Shown: positions 52,913 through 61,520, counted from the stretch's first letter. The stretch is 64,000 nucleotides of DNA from Fontibacterium medardense (GCA_965235075.1 OZ249404.1:930001-994000), one strand, 5' to 3'. Program-made: numbers and translations. The notes: generated from the letters alone by a model not told the origin.

Positions 52913-53246
52913 TCATATCTATCTTAGAAGCTAAGATAAAATCACTTAAAGAAAGTCCATTAATTGCATGGGTAAATATATTAACTTCAGCATAACCCCA
53001 GCCAAATTTTAAATCTGGATGATGACCTTCCTCTTCAGAAATATTTGAAACTTTATTAATAAAACTTAGACTCTTTTCAAAATCAGAAAATTTATAAACT
53101 CTTGATAAATAAAATGCTTTTTCTTCATTAATTTGCACTTTCCAATCAGTTAAATATTTTAAATACTCATCGATCTGTTCTCTAGTAAATGGGGGAATAT
53201 CTCCTCTACAAGGGACACATTTTTTTTTATGAAGCTCCATAATCAC
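52902..53246 (-). CDS. phhB: Pterin-4a-carbinolamine dehydratase
   Basis: 114 residues. The catalytic signature EEEGHHPDLKFGWGYAEVNIFTHAINGLSLSDF is intact. The N-terminus CVPCRGDIPPFTREQID is typical of bacterial members. It recycles a hydroxylated pterin cofactor. No aromatic amino-acid hydroxylase is in this window. Two Met codons lie at the start (53246 and 53240). Confidence 0.93.
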   Translation of the reverse strand: MIMELHKKKCVPCRGDIPPFTREQIDEYLKYLTDWKVQINEEKAFYLSRVYKFSDFEKSLSFINKVSNISEEEGHHPDLKFGWGYAEVNIFTHAINGLSLSDFILASKIDMISV

Positions 53247-53277
53247 TTTCTATTATATCAGATTAAATATGTTTTTC

Positions 53278-53308
53278 TGCTGATTTGGAGCGGGTGAAGG
53301 GAATTGAA
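53278..53308. repeat. attL-like orphan fragment of tRNA-Gly 3' end
   Basis: A 25-bp stretch (53284-53308) is identical to the tRNA-Gly 3' end at 54403-54427, and the flanking TGCTG is also shared, giving 31 bp with one mismatch. On the minus strand it holds the T-loop, acceptor 3' strand and CCA only. The remaining tRNA is absent, so it cannot be a gene. Confidence 0.85.
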
Positions 53309-53347
53309 TACCTCACTATACTAGTAAAATCAATGCTTCCAGAAGAA

Positions 53348-53378
53348 GTTGTCTGCCTATTTTAGAAAGTTGTCTGCC
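53348..53378 (+). repeat. Left pair of GTTGTCTGCC repeats
   Basis: GTTGTCTGCC occurs at 53348-53357 and 53369-53378, each extended to AAGTTGTCTGCCT. They are in the same orientation as the right pair and lie 40-70 bp inside the left tRNA fragment. This is the position expected for recombinase arm-binding sites. Confidence 0.7.
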
Positions 53379-53395
53379 TGAGATCTGAAAAAAAA

Positions 53396-54307
53396 TTAGT
53401 TTAATAATTTATTATATACATATGAAAAATCTTTAATTAAAAAATAATTTCCAATAGTTTGATGGGATTGATCTAAATTTTTAATTCTATCTATTAAAGT
53501 CTCAATATTTAATAGAACAAGTTTATCATCATAAATTTTATATTTAAAATCATCTAAAAACTTTCTAAAATAATCAAAATTATAATTTTGATTATTAAAG
53601 TTATATCTTGATAATTCGATTGTTATTAATGGTTCATATTTTAAAATTGTATCTTTGCCACCTTGAATGGCATTAAACTCATTGCCCTCAATATCTAATT
53701 TGATAACAACAGCAAAATTACTTAAATCTTTTTTTGATAATTCTTGATCAATTGTAGTTGTTTCTATTTTTACTATTTTATTATTTTTAAATTTATTGTG
53801 TGTTGCTGAACTTTCCCAATCATTATGACTTTCATAAAAACTTACGAATTTTCCTGAAACTTCACTAATTGCTAAATTTCTATATTCAATATTTCTAAAA
53901 TTATTTAGATCTAAATTTGCTTTAAAAGAATCAAATGTCTTGGGCGATGCTTCAAATGCCAAAACCTGATTACCCAAAGAAAGTGATGCCACATAAAATG
54001 AATAAAAACCATAATTAGACCCACAATCCAGAAGAAAAACTTTTTTTTGATCTGAAATGTTTTTAATTACTGATAAAATAGTCTCGTCTCCAAAATAACA
54101 TTTATTAAGCAGACCATTTGACATATTTTTTTTATTTGTACTGGCATTTATTAAAAAGTTGCAAATTAGAACTTTGATATTACCTTTAAGAAACTTTCGT
54201 ATAATTCTATAAAATATGTAGTAAAAGAAATTTCCTTTAAACTCTCTTATATCTTTATTAGATATGTAATTTTGCAAAATTTTAGATAAGAAATTTTGTT
54301 TTTCCAT
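53396..54307 (-). CDS. FkbM-family methyltransferase
   Basis: 303 residues. The SAM-binding core has FLLDCGSNYGFYSFYVASLSLGNQVLAFEASPKTF, then NFRNIEYRNLAISEVSG and VIKLDIEGNEFNAIQGG, the FkbM signature. A basic, hydrophobic N-terminal ~70 residues precede it. Such enzymes O-methylate sugars or other surface and secondary metabolites. It stands alone between tRNA-fragment repeats, with no functional neighbours, as expected of mobile cargo. Confidence 0.88.
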   Translation of the reverse strand: MEKQNFLSKILQNYISNKDIREFKGNFFYYIFYRIIRKFLKGNIKVLICNFLINASTNKKNMSNGLLNKCYFGDETILSVIKNISDQKKVFLLDCGSNYGFYSFYVASLSLGNQVLAFEASPKTFDSFKANLDLNNFRNIEYRNLAISEVSGKFVSFYESHNDWESSATHNKFKNNKIVKIETTTIDQELSKKDLSNFAVVIKLDIEGNEFNAIQGGKDTILKYEPLITIELSRYNFNNQNYNFDYFRKFLDDFKYKIYDDKLVLLNIETLIDRIKNLDQSHQTIGNYFLIKDFSYVYNKLLN

Positions 54308-54334
54308 TAATTATAAACTAATATCATCTTAAAA

Positions 54335-54355
54335 GTTGTCTGCCAGTTGTCTGCC
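54335..54355 (+). repeat. Right pair of GTTGTCTGCC repeats
   Basis: GTTGTCTGCC at 54335-54344 and 54346-54355, separated by a single A. It lies just upstream of the FkbM ATG and 48-68 bp inside the intact tRNA end. Same sequence and orientation as the left pair. Confidence 0.7.
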
Positions 54356-54404
54356 ATCAAAAAATAAAGGAATTTGAAAAAAGATTAATGATTACTTGCT
54401 GTTT

Positions 54405-54479
54405 TGGAGCGGGTGAAGGGAATTGAACCCACGACCTAATCGTTGGCAACGATTCGCTCTACCACTGAGCTACACCCGC
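54405..54479 (-). tRNA. tRNA-Gly (anticodon GCC)
   Basis: 75 nt including an encoded CCA. The acceptor GCGGGTG (5') pairs with CACCCGC (3'). The D-arm GCTC...GAGC is normal, and the anticodon stem AATCG/CGATT surrounds loop TTGCCAA with anticodon GCC. The T-arm GTGGG-TTCAATT-CCCTT has an internal T-T mismatch and G-T pair. It is the only tRNA gene I found in the window. Its 3' end is the att-like sequence. Confidence 0.96.
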
Positions 54480-54570
54480 TTAATAATCCCGTGAAATTAA
54501 ATGAAAATAAATTTTAATCAATTGAAAAGTGAAATTGAATAAAGCAAATTAAACACTATATTAATTCATA

Positions 54571-55224
54571 ATGACAACTTTAGATAAAAAAGAAATTCCT
54601 CAAGAAATATCTATTTTCCCACTTGCTAATGCGGTGTTCTTTCCAAATACAATTTTACCTCTAAATATTTTTGAGCCTAGATATAAAAAAATGGTCGAAG
54701 ATGCTTTGGCATCAAATAAAATGATTGGAATGATCCAAACAAAAGGAAGTAATAATTCAAATAAACCTGAAGTGTTCAGCGTTGGTTGTCTTGGTAAAAT
54801 AGACACGCACACAAAAACAGCTGATGGTAGATATTTAATAAACCTAAAAGGTTTGGTGAGATTTAGAATTTTAGATGAAGCCGAGACTAATCTTCCTTAT
54901 AGAAAGTTTAGAGTAACTTATGATGAGTTTTTAGATGATTTAGAAAAAATAAAATTCAATGACAAGATTGATTTACTGCAGCTTATAGATAAAGCTAGAA
55001 AACTATTTAAGATTCATCATTTGTCTACGGACTGGAAGATTGTTGAAAAAGTTGAGCCGGATCAATTAATAAATTCACTATCAATGATATGTCCTTTTTC
55101 TGTAAGTGAAAAACAGGGGTTGCTTGAGGCAAAAACTTTACTTGAGAGAAATTTACTAATTAATCAGATAATAAATTTTTATATTATTGGAAATAATTCT
55201 GGATTTGAAAGGCAAATCCACTAA
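54571..55224 (+). CDS. Lon N-terminal (substrate-binding) domain protein
   Basis: 217 residues, one LON domain: ISIFPLANAVFFPNTILPLNIFEPRYKKMVEDAL, IGMIQTKGSNN, and VGCLGKIDTHTKTADGRYLINLKGLVRFRIL. The C-terminal helical part is short and there is no ATPase or protease. Such standalone forms are common in alphaproteobacteria, and their role is unknown. It converges on rho. Confidence 0.92.
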   Translation: MTTLDKKEIPQEISIFPLANAVFFPNTILPLNIFEPRYKKMVEDALASNKMIGMIQTKGSNNSNKPEVFSVGCLGKIDTHTKTADGRYLINLKGLVRFRILDEAETNLPYRKFRVTYDEFLDDLEKIKFNDKIDLLQLIDKARKLFKIHHLSTDWKIVEKVEPDQLINSLSMICPFSVSEKQGLLEAKTLLERNLLINQIINFYIIGNNSGFERQIH

Positions 55225-55231
55225 GAATTAA

Positions 55232-56503
55232 TTAAGCAGACTTGTTCATCGAGTCAAAAAATTCAGCGTTATTTTTTGTCTCTCTTAATTTACCAATTAA
55301 AAATTCTATTGCTTCCATATTTCCCATTGGAGCAATAAGTCGTCTTAAAACGTTCATCTTCTGAAGATCTTCTTTTTTAAATAACAAGTCTTCTTTTCGA
55401 GTTCCAGATTTTGTAATATCGATTGCTGGGAAAATTCTCTTATCTGCAATTTTTCTATCTAATATAACTTCGGCATTACCTGTTCCTTTAAATTCTTCAA
55501 AAATAACTTCATCCATTCTTGAACCAGTTTCAATCAATGCTGTGGAAATAATTGTTAAAGATCCGCCCTCTTCAATGTTTCTTGCTGCTCCAAAAAATCT
55601 TTTTGGTCTTTGTAATGCGTTCGCATCAACACCACCCGTTAATACTTTTCCTGAACTTGGAACAACTGCGTTATAAGCTCTTCCTAATCTCGTAATTGAG
55701 TCTAATAAAATCACCACATCTTTTTTATGCTCTGCTAATCTTTTTGCTTTTTCAATTACCATCTCAGCTACTTGAACGTGTCTCATTGCTGGTTCATCAA
55801 ATGTTGAGCTTACAACTTCACCTTTTACAGATCTTTGCATGTCCGTAACTTCCTCTGGTCTTTCATCAATAAGCAAAACTATTAAATAAATCTCTGGATG
55901 ATTTGCTGTAATTGAATGTGCAATGTTTTGAAGTATTACTGTTTTACCGGCTCTTGGTGGTGATACGATTAATGCTCTTTGTCCCTTTCCAATTGGGGTT
56001 ACAAGATCAATTAATCTTGCTGTTAAATCTGGTTTTTTATCTGCTTTATTTGATTCAACTTCTAAATTTATACGCTCATCTGGATATAGCGGCGTTAAGT
56101 TATCAAAGTTAATTTTATTTCTAGATTTTTCGGGGTCTTCGAAATTTATTTTACTAACTTGCAGAAGCGCAAAATATCTCTCAGAATCTTTTGGTGCCCT
56201 AATTTCTCCTTCAACTGTATCTCCTTTACGGAGACCAAATCTTCTAATTTGGCTTGGGCTTACATAAATATCATCGGGTCCTGGTAAGTAATTTGACTCC
56301 GTGGCTCTTAAAAAACCAAAACCGTCTTGTAATGTTTCAAGAACACCACTTCCTGTAATTTTTTCATTCTTTTCGGCAAACTTTTTAAGTATTGCAAACA
56401 AGATTTCTTGTTTACGCATTGTACTTGGATTTTCGATTCCTAGCTTTTCAGCTTCTAAAATTAAATCTGCTGGAGTTTTATTTTTTAATTCTTGTAGGTT
56501 CAT
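55232..56503 (-). CDS. rho: Transcription termination factor Rho
   Basis: 423 residues. The N-terminal RNA-binding OB-fold has GSGVLETLQDGFGFLRA. The P-loop SPPRAGKTVILQ lies at about 181-192. LIDERPEEVTDMQRSVKGEV, DSITRLGRAYN and GGSLTIISTALIETGSRMDEVIFEEFKGTGN contain the Walker B/Q-loop/R-loop elements. A 66-bp gap separates it from hemJ. Rho near hemE and the origin is typical of alphaproteobacteria. Confidence 0.98.
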   Translation of the reverse strand: MNLQELKNKTPADLILEAEKLGIENPSTMRKQEILFAILKKFAEKNEKITGSGVLETLQDGFGFLRATESNYLPGPDDIYVSPSQIRRFGLRKGDTVEGEIRAPKDSERYFALLQVSKINFEDPEKSRNKINFDNLTPLYPDERINLEVESNKADKKPDLTARLIDLVTPIGKGQRALIVSPPRAGKTVILQNIAHSITANHPEIYLIVLLIDERPEEVTDMQRSVKGEVVSSTFDEPAMRHVQVAEMVIEKAKRLAEHKKDVVILLDSITRLGRAYNAVVPSSGKVLTGGVDANALQRPKRFFGAARNIEEGGSLTIISTALIETGSRMDEVIFEEFKGTGNAEVILDRKIADKRIFPAIDITKSGTRKEDLLFKKEDLQKMNVLRRLIAPMGNMEAIEFLIGKLRETKNNAEFFDSMNKSA

Positions 56504-56569
56504 TTATGTTTGGGATTGTCTTGTGAAACTTTTAGGTGTGCAAGGAATATAACAATAATTAATTATATT

Positions 56570-57001
56570 TCAAGCAGGTTTAAAAATAGCCAAAAAGACA
56601 ATGATTATCAGTATAATGGTTGGTATTTCGTTTATAACTCTAAAGAATTTTGAACTTCTTTTATTTCTATCGAAATCAAAATCCTTCAAGCATTTAGATA
56701 AAAAACCATGATAGCCAGAAAGAGCAATCACAAATAAAAATTTAATAGATAACCATAAAGAAAAAATATTATTAAATCCTATAATCCACAAAACGGACAA
56801 GCCAGACAACCAGGTAACAATCATGGCTGGGTTCATAATTATTTTCATTAATCTTTTTTCCATCACTTTAAAAATTTTTGAAGATTCGGCGCTATTATTT
56901 TCAACGTGATAAACAAACAATCTTGGTAAATACAAAAGTCCAACCATCCATGAAATAACGGCTATAACGTGAACTGCTTTAAGCGTTAAATATAAATTCA
57001 T
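56570..57001 (-). CDS. hemJ: Protoporphyrinogen oxidase HemJ
   Basis: 143 residues with four helices. YLTLKAVHVIAVISWMVGLLYLPRLFVYHVE carries the conserved His and W-x-x-G-L-x-Y-L-P-R. KRLMKIIMNPAMIVTWLSGL follows. HemJ oxidises protoporphyrinogen IX, one step before HemH. Its ATG overlaps the hemH stop by one base. Confidence 0.95.
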   Translation of the reverse strand: MNLYLTLKAVHVIAVISWMVGLLYLPRLFVYHVENNSAESSKIFKVMEKRLMKIIMNPAMIVTWLSGLSVLWIIGFNNIFSLWLSIKFLFVIALSGYHGFLSKCLKDFDFDRNKRSSKFFRVINEIPTIILIIIVFLAIFKPA

Positions 57002-58014
57002 TAATTAATTAAATATTTTTTAACAATATGTTCCATCATTTTAATGTGGTCTTCATTATCATTTAGGCATGGAACAATATCATAATTTTCCCCGCCTTTT
57101 TCTATAAAACTTTCTTTTCCTTGAATTGCTATTTCTTCTAAAGTCTCAACACAATCTGATGAAAATCCAGGACATATCATAAGCACATTTTTTTTGCCCT
57201 TGCTAGGAAGCTCTTCTAAAGTTTTGTCCGTATAGGGCGTTAACCATTCATCGGGTCCAAACCTAGATTGAAAAGTTGTCTCAATAGGAATGTCTTTAAA
57301 TTTTTCTTTCATCAGTCGCGTCGTTTTTTGACAATAACAATGATATGGATCTCCCTTTGTAAAATATTTCTTTGGTATGCCGTGGTAAGAGGCCAAGATT
57401 AAATCTGGCTTCCATTTAATTTCTGAAACTTTCTTTTTTATACTTTTGACAAGCGCATCAATAAACAAGGGTTCGCTTTCATAATGTGGGATCGTTTGTA
57501 AACTAGGTTGCCATCTCATTTTTATTAAATTTCTATAAACCTCATCACAAACTGTTGCTGTGGTCGCTGCTGCATATTGTGGGTATAAAGGGAAAATAAT
57601 AATTTTTTCACACCCCTCTTTTTGCAAAAAATCTAGTTTACTTTTTATGCTTGGATTTCCATATCTCATTGCAAAATCAACAACGATTTTATCATTACCG
57701 ATCTTTTCTTTTAATTTTTGAGTTTGGCTTTTAGTATAATACCTAAGCGGAGATTCATTGGTATCGTTCATCCAAATTTGCTTATAAGCATGGGCTGTTT
57801 TGGACGGCCTAAAGGTTAATATAAATAAGTTTAAAATTATTTGCCAAAGAACAGGGTTAACTTCTATTACCCTTGTGTCGGATAAAAATTCTTTTAAATA
57901 TTTTCTAATATCCCACCAACTGGTTGAGTCTGGTGTTCCAAGGTTAACCAGCAAAACTCCAGTTTTTCCAAATTTTACTTTTGGGTGATTTATTTTATCT
58001 AAATCAAAACTCAT
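57001..58014 (-). CDS. hemH: Ferrochelatase
   Basis: 337 residues. It inserts Fe2+ into protoporphyrin IX. GVLLVNLGTPDS is at the start. The active site includes the His in LASYHGIPKKYFTKGDPYHCYCQKT and the acidic CPGFSSDCVETLEEI. It overlaps hemE by 4 bases and hemJ by one, forming hemE-hemH-hemJ. Confidence 0.97.
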   Translation of the reverse strand: MSFDLDKINHPKVKFGKTGVLLVNLGTPDSTSWWDIRKYLKEFLSDTRVIEVNPVLWQIILNLFILTFRPSKTAHAYKQIWMNDTNESPLRYYTKSQTQKLKEKIGNDKIVVDFAMRYGNPSIKSKLDFLQKEGCEKIIIFPLYPQYAAATTATVCDEVYRNLIKMRWQPSLQTIPHYESEPLFIDALVKSIKKKVSEIKWKPDLILASYHGIPKKYFTKGDPYHCYCQKTTRLMKEKFKDIPIETTFQSRFGPDEWLTPYTDKTLEELPSKGKKNVLMICPGFSSDCVETLEEIAIQGKESFIEKGGENYDIVPCLNDNEDHIKMMEHIVKKYLIN

Positions 58015-59024
58015 AAATTATAGCTCCTTACAAACTCAACAAGCCTTTTAACATTTTCTGGTTTTGTTTTTGGCAATATCCCGTGTCCTAAATTAAATAT
58101 GTATGGTTTGTTTTTAAAAAAATCTAAGTATTTTTTTGCTTCTTTAAACATTCTTTTATTATTTCCCAATAGAAATTTTGGGTTCATTCCGCCTTGAAAA
58201 ACCACATCATTATTTAAATTTAAGTTCTTAAGATTAATATCATAATCAATGCTAATGCCGTGTGGATTTACTTCTTTTATAAAATTGTTGATATTTTGAT
58301 TAATTCCTTTTGGAAAACAAATAACCGGGTTGTTTGGGAAGTTTTTTTTAATTTTGTTAACAATGTTTTTGTTTGGATTAATACAAAATTCCTTTAAGTT
58401 TTTTTTTTCAATTAAACCAGCCCAACTATCAAATAGCTGTATAATATCGGCCCCCGCTAATATTTGTTCTTTACAATGAATATAAATAAGATGTTCTAGT
58501 CTATTAATTATTTTTATTGTTTCTTTTTTTTTAAGGTTTTTTAAAAATTTTATATTTTTTTTTGGTGAACCTTTGTTGATCATGTAGGTTAAAAGCGTCC
58601 ACGGGGACCCTGCAAATCCTATTAATGATTTTTCTTTTGGTAGTGTTTTTCTAATTTTTTTTAATATTTTATAAACATTTTTTAGTTTTTTTATAAAAAT
58701 TTTGTCGTCTGTTTTATAAAATTTATTTAAGTTATAATTTTTTAAAATTGGTCCTATTTTTTCTTTAAATTCTACTTTTTGTCCCACAGCATTTAAAATT
58801 AATAAAATATCTGAAAAAACTATTGCTGCATCTAAATCAAATCTATTTATAGGTTGTAATGAGACTTTTGTTGCATCGTTTATATTTAAGCAAAAATTAA
58901 TAAAATTTTTATTTTTTCTTCTTATTTTTTGATATTCTGGAAGATACCTTCCTGCCTGTCTCATAAACCAAATAGGAAAATTCTTTTGTTTGTTTAAAAG
59001 AGAATATTGAAGTGAACCACTCAT
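58011..59024 (-). CDS. hemE: Uroporphyrinogen decarboxylase
   Basis: 337 residues. PIWFMRQAGRYLPEYQKIR is the standard signature, with catalytic Asp in DAAIVFSDILLI and the segments GFAGSPWTLLTYM and INLGHGILPKTKPENV-like FNLGHGILPKTKPENV. Very lysine/asparagine rich. It is the first leftward gene from the probable origin. Confidence 0.97.
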   Translation of the reverse strand: MSGSLQYSLLNKQKNFPIWFMRQAGRYLPEYQKIRRKNKNFINFCLNINDATKVSLQPINRFDLDAAIVFSDILLILNAVGQKVEFKEKIGPILKNYNLNKFYKTDDKIFIKKLKNVYKILKKIRKTLPKEKSLIGFAGSPWTLLTYMINKGSPKKNIKFLKNLKKKETIKIINRLEHLIYIHCKEQILAGADIIQLFDSWAGLIEKKNLKEFCINPNKNIVNKIKKNFPNNPVICFPKGINQNINNFIKEVNPHGISIDYDINLKNLNLNNDVVFQGGMNPKFLLGNNKRMFKEAKKYLDFFKNKPYIFNLGHGILPKTKPENVKRLVEFVRSYNL

Positions 59025-59300
59025 TAATAAATATTAGTTAAAATAGTAGTATTATATGGTTATGTTAGTAATGTGTTTATATTTTTATTAACAGTTTATT
59101 AACAAGTTTTGTTGATTAAATTTTTTCAATAACTTTGTGTTTATGTTGTTTATTTAAAATAACCAACAATTCTAAAATATAAAAAAACAAACTTATTAAT
59201 GTTATTAATTAAATAATAACAATTTATTAACTGTTAACCTTTGCCTTTTTTAAAGTTAGAAATGTATAAAGAATAATTATAAAGGCTTGCTAACAGAGTT
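59025..59300. other. Probable replication origin region (oriC)
   Basis: A 276-bp AT-rich gap between hemE and ppsR, the location of the origin in Caulobacter and the inferred one in Rickettsia. It holds DnaA-box-like nonamers TTATTAACA at 59085 and 59096 (11 bp apart), TTATTAACT at 59224, and TGTGTTTAT at 59072 and 59136. There is also an 11-bp inverted repeat with one mismatch at 59145-59167. Genes on both sides read away. Origin function is inferred, not shown. Confidence 0.6.
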
Positions 59301-60116
59301 ATGAACAGAAAATATAACGTTTTTTTAGTATCAGATTCAACCGGCGAAACTCTTGATAGAATATTTCTTGCCTTAAAAGCTCAATTCGAAAATTTCAACA
59401 ATAACCTTCACCACTTTTCTTTTGTTAGAACGGAGGCACAAATAACAACATTATTGGAAAAATGTGACAAGCTTGGAAGTCCAATAGTGCTTTATACTCT
59501 TGTAGAGCCCGCAGTAACCGCTTTTTTAATACAAGAAACAGAAAAACATAAAATTCCTTGCTTTGGGGTTTTAGATTATTTAATTCCAAAATTTGAAACA
59601 GCCCTTAACAGAAAGGCCAACAGAAAACCAAGTGGCCAGCATATTTTAAATAAAGAATATTATAAAAAAATTGCCGCAATGCAATTTAGCATTGAGCATG
59701 ACGATGGTCAAAAATTAGAAACAATTTTAGAAGCAGATATAATTATTTTAGGCATTAGCAGAACCAGCAAAACTCCAACAACAATTTATCTTGCAAACAG
59801 GGGCTATAAATCAGCAAACATTCCAATGGTCCCAAACCAAAAAATACCAGAAGAAGTTTTAAAAGATAAAAAAAAGACAATAGTAGGGTTGATTGCTGAC
59901 CCAGAAAGATTGGTAGATATAAGAAAAAATAGACTAAATACATTAAGCGAAGAAAAGCACACCTCTTATGTTGATCTAGAAAGAATAAAGGAAGAGCTAG
60001 AAGAAAGTAGAAAAGTTTTTAAAGTAAATAATATTCCGACAATTGATGTAACAAGAAAGTCAGTAGAAGAAACGGCTGCCTCAATTATAAAGATTCACGA
60101 AATTAAAAATAGTTAA
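59301..60116 (+). CDS. ppsR: Pyruvate, phosphate dikinase / PEP synthase regulatory protein
   Basis: 271 residues of the DUF299 kinase/pyrophosphorylase family. VFLVSDSTGETLDRIFLALKAQF and LGISRTSKTPTTIYLANRGYKSANIPMV (P-loop-like) are intact. It switches PEP synthase or PPDK on and off by phosphorylation; that target is not in this window. It is the first rightward gene from the origin gap and is coupled to maf by a one-base overlap. Confidence 0.94.
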   Translation: MNRKYNVFLVSDSTGETLDRIFLALKAQFENFNNNLHHFSFVRTEAQITTLLEKCDKLGSPIVLYTLVEPAVTAFLIQETEKHKIPCFGVLDYLIPKFETALNRKANRKPSGQHILNKEYYKKIAAMQFSIEHDDGQKLETILEADIIILGISRTSKTPTTIYLANRGYKSANIPMVPNQKIPEEVLKDKKKTIVGLIADPERLVDIRKNRLNTLSEEKHTSYVDLERIKEELEESRKVFKVNNIPTIDVTRKSVEETAASIIKIHEIKNS

Positions 60117-60703
60117 TGAGAAATATTATTTTAGCATCCGCAAGTGGGATAAGGCTAAAAATATTAAATGATTTTGGTTTTAATGTTAAAGTAGAAGCGG
60201 CCAATATAGACGAGGATGAAATTAAAAACTCTTTGTTGGCAGAGAAATTTAGTTCATTTGATATTTCAAGAGCCCTTGCTGAAACAAAAGCAAAAAAAAT
60301 AAGTAGCAAAATTTATGATCAGATGATTCTGGGCGCTGATCAAGTTTTGGATTTTGGGGGTAATATATTTAACAAACCAGAAAATATGGAATTAGCAATG
60401 AACTTAATGAAAAGATTAAATGGCAAAGAACATTCTTTGTTTAGCTCTATTTGTTTGAGTAAAAATGGTTCGATTATTTGGATGCACACAGAACAGGTTG
60501 TTTTAAAGATGAAGCATCTTTCGGATAATTTTATTAAAGATTATTTACAAAAAGTAGGATTAGAAACCATTAAAAAATATGGTGTTTATCAAATAGAAGG
60601 AATGGGCAAAGATTTATTTGAAGAAATAAAGGGAGATGAATACTCTGTAATGGGAATGCCAATTAAACAATTAATTAACTATTATAAACTAAATGAAAAA
60701 TAG
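60116..60703 (+). CDS. maf: Maf-family nucleotide pyrophosphatase
   Basis: 195 residues. IILASASGIRLKILNDFGF, with an SASxxR-type start, ILGADQVLDFGGNIFNKP with the catalytic Asp, and YQIEGMGKDLFEEIKGDEYSVMGMP are typical. It hydrolyses non-canonical or modified nucleoside triphosphates. The 3' end overlaps aroE by 11 bases. Confidence 0.94.
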   Translation: MRNIILASASGIRLKILNDFGFNVKVEAANIDEDEIKNSLLAEKFSSFDISRALAETKAKKISSKIYDQMILGADQVLDFGGNIFNKPENMELAMNLMKRLNGKEHSLFSSICLSKNGSIIWMHTEQVVLKMKHLSDNFIKDYLQKVGLETIKKYGVYQIEGMGKDLFEEIKGDEYSVMGMPIKQLINYYKLNEK

Positions 60704-61520
60704 AAAAAACTTTTTAGTTATTGGAAATCCTATCAAGCATTCTTTGTCTCCCTTTTTACATAATTATTGGTTTCATAAAAATAATATTAATTGTGAATAT
60801 AAAAAATTAGCAACGACAAAAAGTTCAATAAAGAAAATTTTAAAAAGAGTTAGAAAAAGAGAGATAGAGGGAATTAATGTAACTATTCCTTTTAAAAATA
60901 GTGTTATTAAACATTTAGATGTTCTAAAGGGAGATGCTCTAAAAACTTCTTCAGTGAATACAGTTTACTTAAGCAAAAAAAAATTGATTGGCGATAATAC
61001 TGATGTTTATGGTTTCTCTTCAGGTGTTTTACGAAAAGTTAAAACCAGAATTAACACGGCGGGAATCATTGGTGCCGGAGGCGTTACCTCCTCTATTATT
61101 CTTGCTCTGATCCAAAAAGGAGTAAAAAAAATATATATAACTAATAGAACTTTTTCTAAACTAAAATTATTTAAGAAAAAATTTAAAAAGGTCATTTATC
61201 CAATTAAATGGAATGATCGATATGAAGTATTAGCGGATGTTCAAATTTTAATTAATGTTACAAGTCTTGGGATGCTTGGACAGAAGGATCTAAAGTTTGA
61301 TTTTAGTATTTTTGATAAAAAAATTAATGTGGTGGACATTGTTTATAACCCTGAAAATACAAGGTTTTTAAAAGATGCAAGAATAAATGGTCACAAAACT
61401 TTTACAGGTTTAGATATGTTTATTTATCAAGCTCAGAAGGCATTTTATATTTGGAATGGAAAAAATCCTAAAATAACAAAAGATATTTATAAAAAACTTA
61501 GAAAAAAAATTAATGGTTAG
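60693..61520 (+). CDS. aroE: Shikimate dehydrogenase
   Basis: 275 residues. The shikimate-binding NPIKHSLSPFLHNYWF, catalytic Lys region NVTIPFKNSVIKHLD, NADP-binding GIIGAGGVTSSIILAL and the C-terminal GLDMFIYQAQKAF are intact. It reduces dehydroshikimate in aromatic amino-acid synthesis. It overlaps maf by 11 and coaE by 8 bases. Confidence 0.96.
   Translation: MKNRKNFLVIGNPIKHSLSPFLHNYWFHKNNINCEYKKLATTKSSIKKILKRVRKREIEGINVTIPFKNSVIKHLDVLKGDALKTSSVNTVYLSKKKLIGDNTDVYGFSSGVLRKVKTRINTAGIIGAGGVTSSIILALIQKGVKKIYITNRTFSKLKLFKKKFKKVIYPIKWNDRYEVLADVQILINVTSLGMLGQKDLKFDFSIFDKKINVVDIVYNPENTRFLKDARINGHKTFTGLDMFIYQAQKAFYIWNGKNPKITKDIYKKLRKKING

Larger units (their letters stand above)
53278..54427. 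mobile_element. Putative tRNA-Gly-integrated minimal element carrying a FkbM methyltransferase
   Basis: The element is bounded by a 31-bp direct repeat with one mismatch. The right copy (54397-54427) is the 3' end of an intact tRNA-Gly gene; the left copy (53278-53308) is an orphan fragment. Inside each end lies a pair of GTTGTCTGCC decamers. The interior (about 1.1 kb) holds one gene, an FkbM methyltransferase, and no integrase. This is how an element inserted by a tyrosine recombinase at a tRNA 3' end looks, reduced to ends plus cargo. Confidence 0.65.

Noticed and set aside
53278..53308. A second tRNA-Gly gene
   Set aside because: Only the T-loop, 3' acceptor strand and CCA are present. 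D-arm and anticodon arm are missing, so it is a duplicated fragment.
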